From positions 62,001-126,000 of the forward strand of contig NZ_JAQIIO010000001.1 in assembly GCF_027891095.1 (NCBI RefSeq): a stretch of 64,000 bases of DNA, given 5' to 3'. The notes beneath the pieces are model-generated. The model saw only the letters and a program-made list of their open reading frames with translations, was not told where the DNA came from and made no database searches. Both the position numbers and the translations under genes were made by a program. Origin of the DNA: Aliiroseovarius salicola (GTDB lineage Bacteria > Pseudomonadota > Alphaproteobacteria > Rhodobacterales > Rhodobacteraceae). Positions 44,026-52,787 of this stretch are shown here, in pieces (the first letter of the stretch is position 1; every line of letters starts with the position of its first letter).

Positions 44026-45050
44026 CGTCCTTTTTTGTGATGCGAATCTCGAACCACACTATTCACCATCTTGCCGAACGCTTTATCGCGCGCACGGGAC
44101 TCGGCGATGGTCTCAGAGTTGCGCCGATCTTCCGCCTGTAGTTTTTGCCAGCGACGCAACCGATCCGGATCAAGCTCGTCATTTTCGATAGCGGCCTGCA
44201 CCGCACAGCCCGGTTCAGAACCATGCTGGCAATCGGAAAAGCGGCAGGCTGCGGCGAGTGTGACCAGATCGTCAAACAGTGCGTCGATCCCTTCCCCCGC
44301 ATCCGCCAGACGCAAAGCCCGCATTCCCGGCGTGTCGATGAGCCAACCACCGTTTCGTGTGGGCCGAAGCGCCCGGGATGTGGTGGTATGGCGCCCTTTT
44401 GCATCATCCTCGCGGATACCCTGTGTGGCGTCATACAGCCCGCACAGACCGTTCATCAGCGTGGTTTTCCCAACACCGGATGAGCCGACAAGAGCCGCCG
44501 TCTGCCCTGGCGACAGCCAGCCTTCCAGCTGGCCAATCCCGTCCGGGTCCAGAGCGTTGATTGCGAGCACCGGGAGCGCTGGCGCAAGTCGCTCTGCCTC
44601 GCGCACCATCTCGCGGGGATCGTCGCATTGATCCGCCTTGGTCAGCACCAAAACCGCAAAGCAACCGGCCTCATGCGCCAGCGCCAGAAAACGTTCGATC
44701 CGCGCCGGATTAAAATCAGCGTTGCAGGACGAGGTGATGAAAAGCACATCTACATTGGCCGCAATCAACTGCATCCGTGCATCCGTGCCAGCGGCGCGAC
44801 GCTTAAGCTCGGTCTGGCGTTCCAGCAGATGGGTAATGCGATACTGTTCATCTGCCAGCACCCAATCCCCCACGGCAAAATCGCCGGTGGAGTGATCGGT
44901 CGAGATCAGACCAGTTTCGCCCTCCACCCCAAGGGCGGACAGTCGGTCGCGGTGCACTTCGCTGATGCGAAACGGGGTAAGCTCACTCAGATCCAAAGCC
45001 TGGCGAGCAAAGTAATTGGACCATCCAAGGTCCGTCAGATTGTAAGTCAT
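44022..45050 (-). CDS. rsgA: Ribosome small-subunit-dependent GTPase A
   Basis: A 342-residue circularly permuted GTPase for 30S assembly. Order: OB-like N-terminus (GDFAVGDWVLADEQY), G4 TKADQCDDPREM near 146, G1 GSSGVGKTTLMNGL, G3 LIDTPGMRALRL, and the zinc knuckle CRFSDCQHGSEPGCAV near the end. Length is normal. The start is the ATG at 45048-45050 (MTYNLTDLGWS); another ATG eight codons upstream adds only a short, unconserved piece. Confidence 0.94.
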   Translation of the reverse strand: MTYNLTDLGWSNYFARQALDLSELTPFRISEVHRDRLSALGVEGETGLISTDHSTGDFAVGDWVLADEQYRITHLLERQTELKRRAAGTDARMQLIAANVDVLFITSSCNADFNPARIERFLALAHEAGCFAVLVLTKADQCDDPREMVREAERLAPALPVLAINALDPDGIGQLEGWLSPGQTAALVGSSGVGKTTLMNGLCGLYDATQGIREDDAKGRHTTTSRALRPTRNGGWLIDTPGMRALRLADAGEGIDALFDDLVTLAAACRFSDCQHGSEPGCAVQAAIENDELDPDRLRRWQKLQAEDRRNSETIAESRARDKAFGKMVNSVVRDSHHKKGR

Positions 45051-45114
45051 GTGTTTGCCTGTGTGATAGGACACAACAATTCCGAATATCGCAGTGCGAC
45101 GGCAGAATGGTGGA

Positions 45115-45201
45115 TCAGGCAGTGATCTTGGCCACTTTGGCGCAGTAGATCAGAAACGTCCTGCCTGAAGGGTGTTTGCGACAATCATAAAGTCCCTCCA
45201 T
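45115..45201 (-). CDS. Candidate small protein upstream of rsgA
   Basis: A 28-residue reading frame: MEGLYDCRKHPSGRTFLIYC, then AKVAKITA. Composition and the two cysteines look protein-like, but it is short and has only a weak Shine-Dalgarno. A second ATG at 45185-45187 in another frame follows a strong GGAGGG and encodes a 12-residue peptide (MIVANTLQAGRF). One of the two may be a real leader or microprotein between the SRP RNA and rsgA. Confidence 0.3.
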   Translation of the reverse strand: MEGLYDCRKHPSGRTFLIYCAKVAKITA

Positions 45202-45255
45202 CTAGTGTTTCGCGTTCGTTACCCTCTCGGTGATTGCTCCAATCGCCTAACGGGT

Positions 45256-45280
45256 GCTTCAAAATCTGCGATTTTGAAGC
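45256..45280 (-). terminator. Hairpin after the SRP RNA
   Basis: GCTTCAAAATC-GCA-GATTTTGAAGC on the minus strand, with perfect 11-base arms, just past the RNA's 3' end. Confidence 0.65.
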
Positions 45281-45381
45281 TAGGTGAGAGGCTGAACACG
45301 ACCCAAGCGGGGCTCGTTGTGGCTGCTTCCTTCCGGACCTGACCAGGTTGGCGAGGCGCCTGCCCGCGCCAACCTCTCGCT
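45281..45381 (-). ncRNA. ffs: Signal recognition particle (4.5S-type) RNA
   Basis: On the minus strand the invariant apical domain of SRP RNA is present (CCTGGTCAGGTCCGGAAGGA, then AGCAGCC), which binds Ffh. Flanking arms pair: GAGAGGTTG near the 5' end with CAGCCTCTC near the 3' end. Length is about 100 bases, as for alphaproteobacterial SRP RNAs. A promoter (TTGCAT-N16-TTATAT) and a 3' hairpin frame it. The exact ends are estimates to within about 5 bases. Confidence 0.9.
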
Positions 45382-45386
45382 GCCTC

Positions 45387-45414
45387 ATATAAGTTGGGTC
45401 GCGGGGTGATGCAA
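45387..45414 (-). promoter_or_regulatory. Promoter of the SRP RNA
   Basis: Minus strand TTGCAT (45409-45414) and TTATAT (45387-45392) with a 16-base spacer, placing transcription start near 45381. Confidence 0.6.
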
Positions 45415-45463
45415 GCCTTGCGAGCAAGACCGCCATGGGAATTCATCGTCTTTGCTGATGTCG

Positions 45464-47386
45464 TCACAACATCAGCTCGTAAACAGAGAAACCACGCGCG
45501 TTCTTTTCGCGAACCATGCGCATATTCATCTCAGGAAAATCCTCTAGATACCGTCGCGCTTCAGGTGCCGAGGGAAACTGAACGCTGGCACCGGCCACCG
45601 GAGCAAAGCTCCATTGGCGGTCATATCCCGGAGCGATCCGCCCTGTATCCTCGACAAAATGGCGCAGCAGATCACGGATCGAAATTGGCTTAACCGGAAC
45701 GATTCGCGACGGGTCAATGATGGGAAAACCTCCGCCGCCCCGAATGCGGAAATCACTGGTCGCCAGCAGGAACTCATCACTTTCAGCGACAGGCTTACCC
45801 TGATAACACAAATCCCGAACCCGTAGGGAATTTGGGTCGTTCAACTGACCTGACGGGGAAAATCGAGCAGGTTGCGAAAGGTCGATCTGATAGGTCAGCC
45901 CCAATACGCTTTCGAGCAGATACCCCGGCGTGCCGGGCGCTTTCAGGGTCTGAAACCGCTGACCAGGCACCACTTGACTGAACACACTGGCTGACCGTTC
46001 GAGCCAATTGTGCAGATACGCGCCATTGGCCCTCACCAAGGCAAGCTCATTGGGGAATATGTAAAGATCCGCAACCGAACGCAGCGTGAGTTCACCTGCA
46101 TCGATTGACGTGTAATATCCGGGTCCACCCAGCCCCCCGCATTTGAACGCGGCAGATGACGCCAATACCGGCAGGTCGGGGGCTGCTCCGGCTTCGATCA
46201 GCTGACAGGTGAAATCAGCCATCGCCTGTTGAACTAGGCGCGTCGAGGGGTCTGCCCCGACAAGCGAGAAATAGCTGTTCAGATCCTGATGTGCATATCC
46301 GATCCTTGTGCGCACATGCGTCAGGGTGCTTTCGTGCAACTGGCCCAGAAGTGTCGAAAACTCTGGTCCAATCTGCTCACTTCCCCGCTCTGCAACCTCG
46401 CGCAAATTGGCGCTCTTTGAGACGACCCGCCAGCCATCAGCAGTCCCTTCCAGATCTAGGTCAATCACACCGAGATGGGATCCCCAAAATCCGGGTACGA
46501 CAACGGGCTTGCCGTGTATCAATCCGGGATCTTCCTCCACCTCGGGATGATCCAACCAGTGATGAGCAGTCTCTAAATCAGACGCTGGGCGTGGGAAATG
46601 TTGATGTGCATGGCCGCCGATCACAACATCCACCCCGGGTAGTGCACAAAGAGGGATGATGGCATTTTCCATGCCCTCCTGCGGCTCAACTTCACCTATT
46701 CCGCTGTGCGCCAGAGCCACCACCAGATCCACACCTTTTGCCCGCAGCCGAGGGATGAAATCACGCGCCGCTTCAAGTATGTCTCGGGTCGAAAGCGTGG
46801 GGGCATCATCTAAGTCTGAGTGGATCGAGTTGGGTGGCAGAAAACCGATTACGCCGATCCGGACCAATTTCTGTTCGCCTTCGCTATCAGGAAACACACG
46901 ATTGAGGATTGTGTAGGGCGGTACAAAAGTACTGTCATAGGAGGGTCTCCCACCTCTGTTCAAAACCGTATTGGCCGAGATGATCGGAAATTCAGCCTGC
47001 TCAATCGCCGAGAGAAGGACATCCACACCACGGTCGAAATCATGGTTGCCCAGCGTCGCCACATCATAGCGCAAGTGATTCATTGCAGCGATCATTGGGT
47101 GGACATCAGCATCGGTTGAGGCATTCGATGCACGCTCGACCACCAAATCCCCCATTGCTGTCCCGTGCAAGAAATCTCCCGCATCAAAAAGCAGCGTATT
47201 TCGTTTCTCTGTTCGGGCCTGCTGGATCAATTTCGCGGTTTGCGCCAGCCCCAGTCGCGAATTGGGCCGGTCGGTCAGATAGTCATAGGGCAGAAGGTGC
47301 ATGTGCAGATCTGTCGTCGCCATAAGCCGAAGTTGCATTCGACTGATGACTTCCTGCTGCGGATCCTCTGACACGGCATCTAACAT
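45464..47386 (-). CDS. 2',3'-cyclic-nucleotide phosphodiesterase / 3'-nucleotidase-like protein
   Basis: A 640-residue two-domain metallophosphoesterase of the 5'-nucleotidase/CpdB family. The metal motifs are LMATTDLHMHLLPYDY, LFDAGDFLHGTAMGD, LGNHDFDRGVD and GGHAHQHFPRP; the C-terminal half (from about 360) is the nucleotide-binding domain with DLYIFPNELALVRANG and DFRIRGGGGFP. E. coli CpdB has a signal peptide; here none is seen in the first 25 residues (MLDAVSEDPQQEVISRMQL), so it may be cytoplasmic or exported otherwise. An upstream alternative start with a signal was not found. It is divergent from nudC. Confidence 0.9.
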   Translation of the reverse strand: MLDAVSEDPQQEVISRMQLRLMATTDLHMHLLPYDYLTDRPNSRLGLAQTAKLIQQARTEKRNTLLFDAGDFLHGTAMGDLVVERASNASTDADVHPMIAAMNHLRYDVATLGNHDFDRGVDVLLSAIEQAEFPIISANTVLNRGGRPSYDSTFVPPYTILNRVFPDSEGEQKLVRIGVIGFLPPNSIHSDLDDAPTLSTRDILEAARDFIPRLRAKGVDLVVALAHSGIGEVEPQEGMENAIIPLCALPGVDVVIGGHAHQHFPRPASDLETAHHWLDHPEVEEDPGLIHGKPVVVPGFWGSHLGVIDLDLEGTADGWRVVSKSANLREVAERGSEQIGPEFSTLLGQLHESTLTHVRTRIGYAHQDLNSYFSLVGADPSTRLVQQAMADFTCQLIEAGAAPDLPVLASSAAFKCGGLGGPGYYTSIDAGELTLRSVADLYIFPNELALVRANGAYLHNWLERSASVFSQVVPGQRFQTLKAPGTPGYLLESVLGLTYQIDLSQPARFSPSGQLNDPNSLRVRDLCYQGKPVAESDEFLLATSDFRIRGGGGFPIIDPSRIVPVKPISIRDLLRHFVEDTGRIAPGYDRQWSFAPVAGASVQFPSAPEARRYLEDFPEMNMRMVREKNARGFSVYELML

Positions 47387-47601
47387 ATGTTATCGCCTCA
47401 CATTTCTGCCTCTGAGCCGCGCATGTCCATCATTTTGCCTAGGGTATTTGCACATTGCATTGCGGCGGAGTGTTCTGCAATGTCAGCTTAACCCTGCTCA
47501 CCGCCACCCACCATCAAAAGATGAGTATTTCTATATAATACCCCCAAAGGTTGCATTAACGCCTCACCAGAACAGGCTCTACCGCCCACTCCCTGCCAAG
47601 A

Positions 47602-48576
47602 ATGGAAACTTTCATGAGAAACTCTGAAACCGTCAGCTTTGGTGCAGGACGTCTGGATCGCGCGGCCCATCTGCGGAATGAACCAGAAAAACTCGCAGAC
47701 ATGCAGACGGGTGGAAAGTATCTGCCAATATGGCGCGGGAAACCTCTTGTGCGCCAGTTGGATGATGGCACATGCCAACTTGAGTGGTTGGAGCCAACAC
47801 ATGAAATCATATCCGAATGCAACGAGGCGCCGAATTTTCTTGGACTGTCCGACGGCACTCCCGTTTTTGCCTGCAATGTGCCGGACTGGGAGGGCGTGTT
47901 GCACCCCGACACCAGCAGCTTTCTGGATACGGCGGAACATCATAACCCGGCTGCACCTGATGGGGCAGGTTTTCTTGAGCTTCGCACGATGCTCACGACC
48001 CTCTCCCCGCAGGAAGGAGAAATCGCTGCCACAGCCCGTGCCATTCTCGAATGGCATCGCACCCATCGGTTTTGCTCATTCTGCGGGCAGGCATCGGAAA
48101 GCGCTGACGCTGGCTGGCAACGCAACTGCCCTTCTTGCGGACGAATGCATTTCCCGCGCACCGATCCAGTGGTGATTATGTTGATCACCCATGGGAACCG
48201 GGTTCTTGTTGGGCGGTCCCCGGGCTGGCCAGACGGGATGTATTCCCTTCTTGCCGGGTTTATGGAACCGGGCGAAACGATTGAAGCTGCCACACGACGA
48301 GAGGTGTTTGAGGAAACTGGCGTGAAGGTGGGCGCGGTGTCTTATCTGGCGTCCCAACCTTGGCCCTTTCCGGCCTCGTTGATGATAGGTACATGCGGAG
48401 AGGCCACCACAGATCAAATCAGGATTGATCCGCATGAGCTTGACGACGCGCTATGGTTGACACGCGAAGAAATGATGCAGGCCTTCGCAGGCCAACACCA
48501 CAAGGTCAAACCCGCGCGCGCAGGCTCCATCGCCCATTTTCTGCTTAGAAACTGGCTTGCAGATCAACTGGATTAG
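47602..48576 (+). CDS. nudC: NAD(+) diphosphatase (NudC)
   Basis: A 324-residue Nudix enzyme that hydrolyses NAD(H) and can de-cap NAD-RNA. The zinc site FCSFCGQASE...NCPSCGRMHFPRTDP is near residues 155-195, the Nudix box GFMEPGETIEAATRREVFEE is near 226, and the NudC-specific SQPWPFPASLMIG follows. The start is the ATG at 47602, or the ATG four codons later. It is transcribed divergently from the cpdB-like gene. Confidence 0.95.
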   Translation: METFMRNSETVSFGAGRLDRAAHLRNEPEKLADMQTGGKYLPIWRGKPLVRQLDDGTCQLEWLEPTHEIISECNEAPNFLGLSDGTPVFACNVPDWEGVLHPDTSSFLDTAEHHNPAAPDGAGFLELRTMLTTLSPQEGEIAATARAILEWHRTHRFCSFCGQASESADAGWQRNCPSCGRMHFPRTDPVVIMLITHGNRVLVGRSPGWPDGMYSLLAGFMEPGETIEAATRREVFEETGVKVGAVSYLASQPWPFPASLMIGTCGEATTDQIRIDPHELDDALWLTREEMMQAFAGQHHKVKPARAGSIAHFLLRNWLADQLD

Positions 48577-48634
48577 ACGCACATTAAAGCGCGAAACCAG
48601 ACCCGGATCTGACCGGGCACGCGACGGGGCCATC

Positions 48635-49096
48635 ATGAAATTTTCCACTCGTGAAGATATTGCTGCCAACATCGAATATGTTTTTGCAGCTGTATCCGAT
48701 TTCGATGGCATGGAACGTGCCGCGCTGCGCCGGGGGGCTGAAGTGGTGCGCACCGATGCATTGGCTGCACCTGGGCGCGGAATGACCTGGCAGGCCCGCT
48801 TTCCTTACCGCAATCGAGATCGCGATGCGGATCTTGAGCTGATCAAGTATGATGCCCCACATGGGTTGACCCTGTTTTCCAAAGTGTCTGGGATTGAGGC
48901 GCAAGTGCGGGTGGACCTCATGTCCCTGTCTCCGCACCGCACACGGATGAACCTGGACGTGGAATTGAAACCAAAATCCATTCCTGCCCGACTGCTATTG
49001 CAATCAATGAAATTGGCGCGGGCCAATATGGTCAAGCGGTTCCGCCATCGCGTCGCTGACTACGCGCAAACAATCGAAGACCGTGTGCGGCGGTAA
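48635..49096 (+). CDS. SRPBCC family protein
   Basis: A 153-residue START/polyketide-cyclase-like protein. The FSTREDIAANIEYVFAAVSDFDGMER start and the closing helix (LLLQSMKLARANMVKRFRHRVADYAQ) are typical of the superfamily. It is preceded by nudC and converges on pheA. The ATG at 48635 is chosen because the frame upstream is not conserved-looking. The ligand is unknown. Confidence 0.85.
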   Translation: MKFSTREDIAANIEYVFAAVSDFDGMERAALRRGAEVVRTDALAAPGRGMTWQARFPYRNRDRDADLELIKYDAPHGLTLFSKVSGIEAQVRVDLMSLSPHRTRMNLDVELKPKSIPARLLLQSMKLARANMVKRFRHRVADYAQTIEDRVRR

Positions 49097-49127
49097 TTCG
49101 TCCGCCCGCCGCGCGTAGGGTCTGGGG

Positions 49128-49964
49128 TTAAATATCGCGACTGGGATCGCGCGGATAAACACCCAGAATATCCACCGTCTCAGTAAAGTGGTCCAATTCT
49201 TCCAATGCCAGACGCACGCCCGGATCTTCCGGATGCCCGTCGATATCCGCATAGAACCGCGTTGCCGTGAAAGACCCATCCACCATATAGCTTTCGAGCT
49301 TGGTCATGTTCACACCATTGGTCGCAAAGCCGCCCATTGCCTTGTAAAGCGCAGCCGGAATGTTGCGCACCTGAAAAACAAAAGTGGTGATCATACCGTG
49401 CTCGCCGCGGCGCTCATGTTGCGGCTCGCGCCCCATGATGACAAACCGTGTGGTGTTGTGACCGTGGTCCTCGACATCTTCTGCCAACACATCGAGCCCA
49501 TAGATCTCGCCTGCCAATGAGGACGCGAGAACCCCTTCGCCCGCCACTTTGGTCTTGGCCAGCTTTGCGGCCGCCCCAGCGCTGTCGGCTGCTGACACAC
49601 CCTTGATTCCGTGCAGCTTCAGGAAATTCGCGGATTGTGGCAGCAAGACCAGATGGGCGCGCACCAGATTGATATCAGCAACTTTTGCACCGGGCAGCCC
49701 CAGCAGGCTGATTCTCACTCGCACAAAGGCTTCATCAAGAACATGCAGTCCACTTTCAGGCAGCAGACGGTGGATGTCAGCGACCCGCCCATAGGTCGAG
49801 TTTTCAATCGGCAACATTGCCTGATCCGCCGCACCGGACCTGACGGCTGCGATCACATCCTCAAAGGTGTCACAAGGCATTGCCTCCATATGCGGACGCG
49901 CCTTGATGCAGGCCTCGTGTGAATAGGCTCCGGGTTCCCCCTGAAATGCGATCCGACCGGTCAT
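49128..49964 (-). CDS. pheA: Prephenate dehydratase
   Basis: A 278-residue enzyme that turns prephenate into phenylpyruvate for phenylalanine synthesis. The start IAFQGEPGAYSHEACIKA, the NTTRFVIMGRE motif (with the catalytic Thr-Arg-Phe) near 170, and a C-terminal ACT domain (TFVFQVRNIPAALYKAMGGFA, GVNMTKLESYMVDGSFTATRF) that senses phenylalanine are present. No chorismate mutase domain is attached. Confidence 0.95.
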   Translation of the reverse strand: MTGRIAFQGEPGAYSHEACIKARPHMEAMPCDTFEDVIAAVRSGAADQAMLPIENSTYGRVADIHRLLPESGLHVLDEAFVRVRISLLGLPGAKVADINLVRAHLVLLPQSANFLKLHGIKGVSAADSAGAAAKLAKTKVAGEGVLASSLAGEIYGLDVLAEDVEDHGHNTTRFVIMGREPQHERRGEHGMITTFVFQVRNIPAALYKAMGGFATNGVNMTKLESYMVDGSFTATRFYADIDGHPEDPGVRLALEELDHFTETVDILGVYPRDPSRDI

Positions 49965-50084
49965 TTGCTACCTTCCTTCTGCGCCTAGGGCAATTTGTCC
50001 ATGGCTGTTAGCGTCATATCGCTTGAAATGACAGTTGGGAAGCGGCTAGAAGGCTTCTAACTTTAGGATGAGACGAGACGCGAC

Positions 50085-50612
50085 ATGTTCGACACTATGA
50101 CACTGACGAAAGCTGGTGGGGCCATCTGTAGCGCCCTGCTGATCTTCCTTCTGGGCAACTGGGTGGCCAGCAGCCTTTATGCCTCGGGTGGCGGACATGG
50201 CGACGAAGACCATGCCTCAACCGGTTATGTAATTGCCGTGGCAGATGACAGCCACGCCGAGGACGAAGCCGAAGAAGCCGTGCCCTTCGCCGACCTTCTG
50301 GCGGCAGCCGACGTTGCCAAGGGCGAAAAAGCCTGGAGCAAGTGTAAAGCCTGTCACAAGCTGGAAGACGGCGCCAACAGCAGCGGCCCCCATCTCTTCG
50401 GTTTGGTGAACCGTCCAATCGCATCGGTTGGTGGCTTCAACTACTCTGAGGCCCTGCTCGGCCACGGCAGCGACACCTGGACGCCAGAAAAACTCAATGA
50501 GTGGCTCGCCAGCCCGAAAGCCTTCGCGCCTGGCACCAAAATGAGCCTGAGCGTGAAAAAAGAGGGCGACCGCGTCAACCTGATTGCGTATCTGCAATCA
50601 ATCGGCGGCTAA
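50085..50612 (+). CDS. Membrane-anchored cytochrome c (CycM/c552-like)
   Basis: A 175-residue monohaem cytochrome c. An N-terminal span at about residues 9-31 is an uncleaved anchor, then an acidic, flexible linker (31-70), and a class I cytochrome c domain with haem motif CKACH at 87-91 and the axial Met153 in GTKMSLS. This layout is that of CycM/c552 of Paracoccus, which carries electrons between the bc1 complex and cytochrome oxidase. It has its own terminator and is divergent from pheA. Confidence 0.9.
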   Translation: MFDTMTLTKAGGAICSALLIFLLGNWVASSLYASGGGHGDEDHASTGYVIAVADDSHAEDEAEEAVPFADLLAAADVAKGEKAWSKCKACHKLEDGANSSGPHLFGLVNRPIASVGGFNYSEALLGHGSDTWTPEKLNEWLASPKAFAPGTKMSLSVKKEGDRVNLIAYLQSIGG

Positions 50613-50633
50613 ACGTCTGACCACATATTCTTA

Positions 50634-50667
50634 AAAGGCCGTCAGCCCCGTGCTGGCGGCCTTTTTT
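50634..50667 (+). terminator. Terminator of the cytochrome c gene
   Basis: GGCCGTCAGC-CCCGT-GCTGGCGGCC followed by six T. Arms of ten with one G-T pair. Confidence 0.92.
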
Positions 50668-50821
50668 ATGGCCAACAAAACGGAAGCCGCCAGTTAGCGT
50701 GCAAAAACTTGCTCAGTGCGGGCGTTTAACGCAGAGTTCACCAAGTTGCGCCTTGAATGTTATCCGGGTGCAGTTTTAGCTTGGAATTACAAAAATTTCG
50801 CGCATTTACGGAGGAGAACAC

Positions 50822-52753
50822 ATGCAAGAGGCCCGCAAAGGAAAGACCCGTTCGGCTGTGGCAAAAGCCGTACCCGCCCCTGCCGAAGCGCCCGTATGGC
50901 AAATCGCCCTGACTGGCATGGTTGCGGCCGCAGCACTTACCCTCACCGCGTGGTCCGCTCGGGCAGATGCGGTTACCGTAGCGCATGGATATTCCAATTT
51001 TGGATCCCTCAAGTACGAACAAGGGTTTACGCATCTTGATTATGTGAACCCGGACGCCCCAAAAGGGGGCACCTATTCGGAATCCGGGCTTGGTAATTTC
51101 GACAGCTTCAACCCCTACACCCGCAAAGGCCGCCCCGCCCAGCGCGCCACGATCGGAGTGGAGAGCCTGATGGCAGGCACTGCGGACGACGCTTATGGGA
51201 TGTATTGCTTCCTTTGCACCACACTGGAATATCCCGAGAACCTTGATTGGGTGGTCTTCAATCTGCGCGACGATGTGACGTTTGCCGATGGCACGCCCAT
51301 GACCGCCGCGGATGTTGAGTTCAGCTTTAACCTCATTCTTGAACAAGGAATCTTCGAATATCGGTCAGTTGTCTCCAGCCTTGTGACCAACGTCGAAGTG
51401 CTTGGACCCTACCAGATAAAATTCACATTCTCTGACACCGCCCCCATGCGCGAGAGGATCAGCTTTGCCGGCTCTTCCTCCGTATTCTCCAAAGCATGGT
51501 TCGAGAAAACCGGGGCGCGTCTTGATGAGCGCAGCGACGCACCTTTCATGACCACCGGCGCCTATATGCTCGACAATCATGAATATAATCGCTTTGTCAC
51601 CTACAAACGCAATCCCGATTACTGGGGCTATGATCACCCTCTCAATGTCGGAACGAACAATTTCGACAAAATCCATATTGTTTATTTCGGTGACGGCACC
51701 GCAGCGCTGGAAGGCTTCAAAGCAGGAACCTACACCTTCAGGAACGAAAACTCCTCAAAGGACTGGGCACTAAGTTACGATTTCCCGGCGATGAAAAGCG
51801 GGGATGTGGTGAAGGAAGAGATCACTGACGAAACGGTCGGACAGGCGCAAAGTTTCATCTTCAATCTGGATCGCACAAATTGGCAGGACAAGCGGGTTCG
51901 TGACGCCATCGAGATGATGTTCAATTTTGAATGGTCCAATGAGACACTCTTTTACGGGCTGTATGAACGGGTCGATAGTTTCTGGCCCGGGTCGGATCTT
52001 GCGGCCGCTGGGGCTCCCAGTGCAGGTGAGATTGCCATTCTGCAGCCGTTGGTCGATCAGGGCCTGATCCCGGAGAGTGTATTGAGCGAAGACGCCCCTA
52101 CACCAACCGAGAACCGCGCAGGAGACAGCCAGCCTTCGCGAAAAGTGCTGCGCGCTGCCTCAAAGCTTCTGGATGAAGCCGGTTGGGTGGTCGGCGATGA
52201 CGGGACGCGCAGCAAGAATGGGCAACCATTAACGTTGACCTTTGTCACCTTCAGCCCGCTGTTTGACCGGATCATCAACCCCTATATCGAGAACCTGCAA
52301 CGGATCGGCGTACAGGCCAAACTGGACCGCGTCGACAGCTCGCAACTGATCGAACGCGAGCGTGAAGGCAAATTTGACCTAGTGACCCATTCTTTCACTC
52401 TGGGCTTTGAACCAGGAGAAGGGTTGAAACAATGGTTCGCATCCAGCACAGCCGATGACAGTTCGCGCAACCTGATGCGCCTGCGCGATACGGCGGTTGA
52501 CGCGCTTTTGCCAGTCGTAAGCGAAGCACAGACGCTTGAAGACTTGCGCACAGCTGTCCATGCGCTGGATCGTGTGCTCCGCCATCGGGGGTTCATGGTG
52601 CCGCAATGGTATAAAAACAAACACACCGTTGCCTATTATAACATGTATGAGCACCCGGAAGACCTGCCACCTTATGCGCTGGGGCAACTGGACTTCTGGT
52701 GGATCAGTGCAGAAAAGGAAGCAGCACTGAAGGCCTCTGGCGCGTTGCGCTGA
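50822..52753 (+). CDS. Extracellular solute-binding protein (YejA-like)
   Basis: A 643-residue periplasmic binding protein (SBP family 5) for a peptide-type ABC importer. The hydrophobic signal (ALTGMVAAAALTLTAWSARADA) is unusually preceded by about 25 polar residues. The mature start AVTVAHGYSNFGSLKYEQGF and FSFNLILEQG match YejA-type proteins. A GGAGGAG site lies before the ATG. It heads a four-gene operon with the YejB, YejE and YejF genes. YejABEF of E. coli imports microcin C; other substrates are possible here. Confidence 0.9.
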   Translation: MQEARKGKTRSAVAKAVPAPAEAPVWQIALTGMVAAAALTLTAWSARADAVTVAHGYSNFGSLKYEQGFTHLDYVNPDAPKGGTYSESGLGNFDSFNPYTRKGRPAQRATIGVESLMAGTADDAYGMYCFLCTTLEYPENLDWVVFNLRDDVTFADGTPMTAADVEFSFNLILEQGIFEYRSVVSSLVTNVEVLGPYQIKFTFSDTAPMRERISFAGSSSVFSKAWFEKTGARLDERSDAPFMTTGAYMLDNHEYNRFVTYKRNPDYWGYDHPLNVGTNNFDKIHIVYFGDGTAALEGFKAGTYTFRNENSSKDWALSYDFPAMKSGDVVKEEITDETVGQAQSFIFNLDRTNWQDKRVRDAIEMMFNFEWSNETLFYGLYERVDSFWPGSDLAAAGAPSAGEIAILQPLVDQGLIPESVLSEDAPTPTENRAGDSQPSRKVLRAASKLLDEAGWVVGDDGTRSKNGQPLTLTFVTFSPLFDRIINPYIENLQRIGVQAKLDRVDSSQLIEREREGKFDLVTHSFTLGFEPGEGLKQWFASSTADDSSRNLMRLRDTAVDALLPVVSEAQTLEDLRTAVHALDRVLRHRGFMVPQWYKNKHTVAYYNMYEHPEDLPPYALGQLDFWWISAEKEAALKASGALR

Positions 52754-52787
52754 TACCCGAGCAATGAAACAATAACAGGACCTCTCA

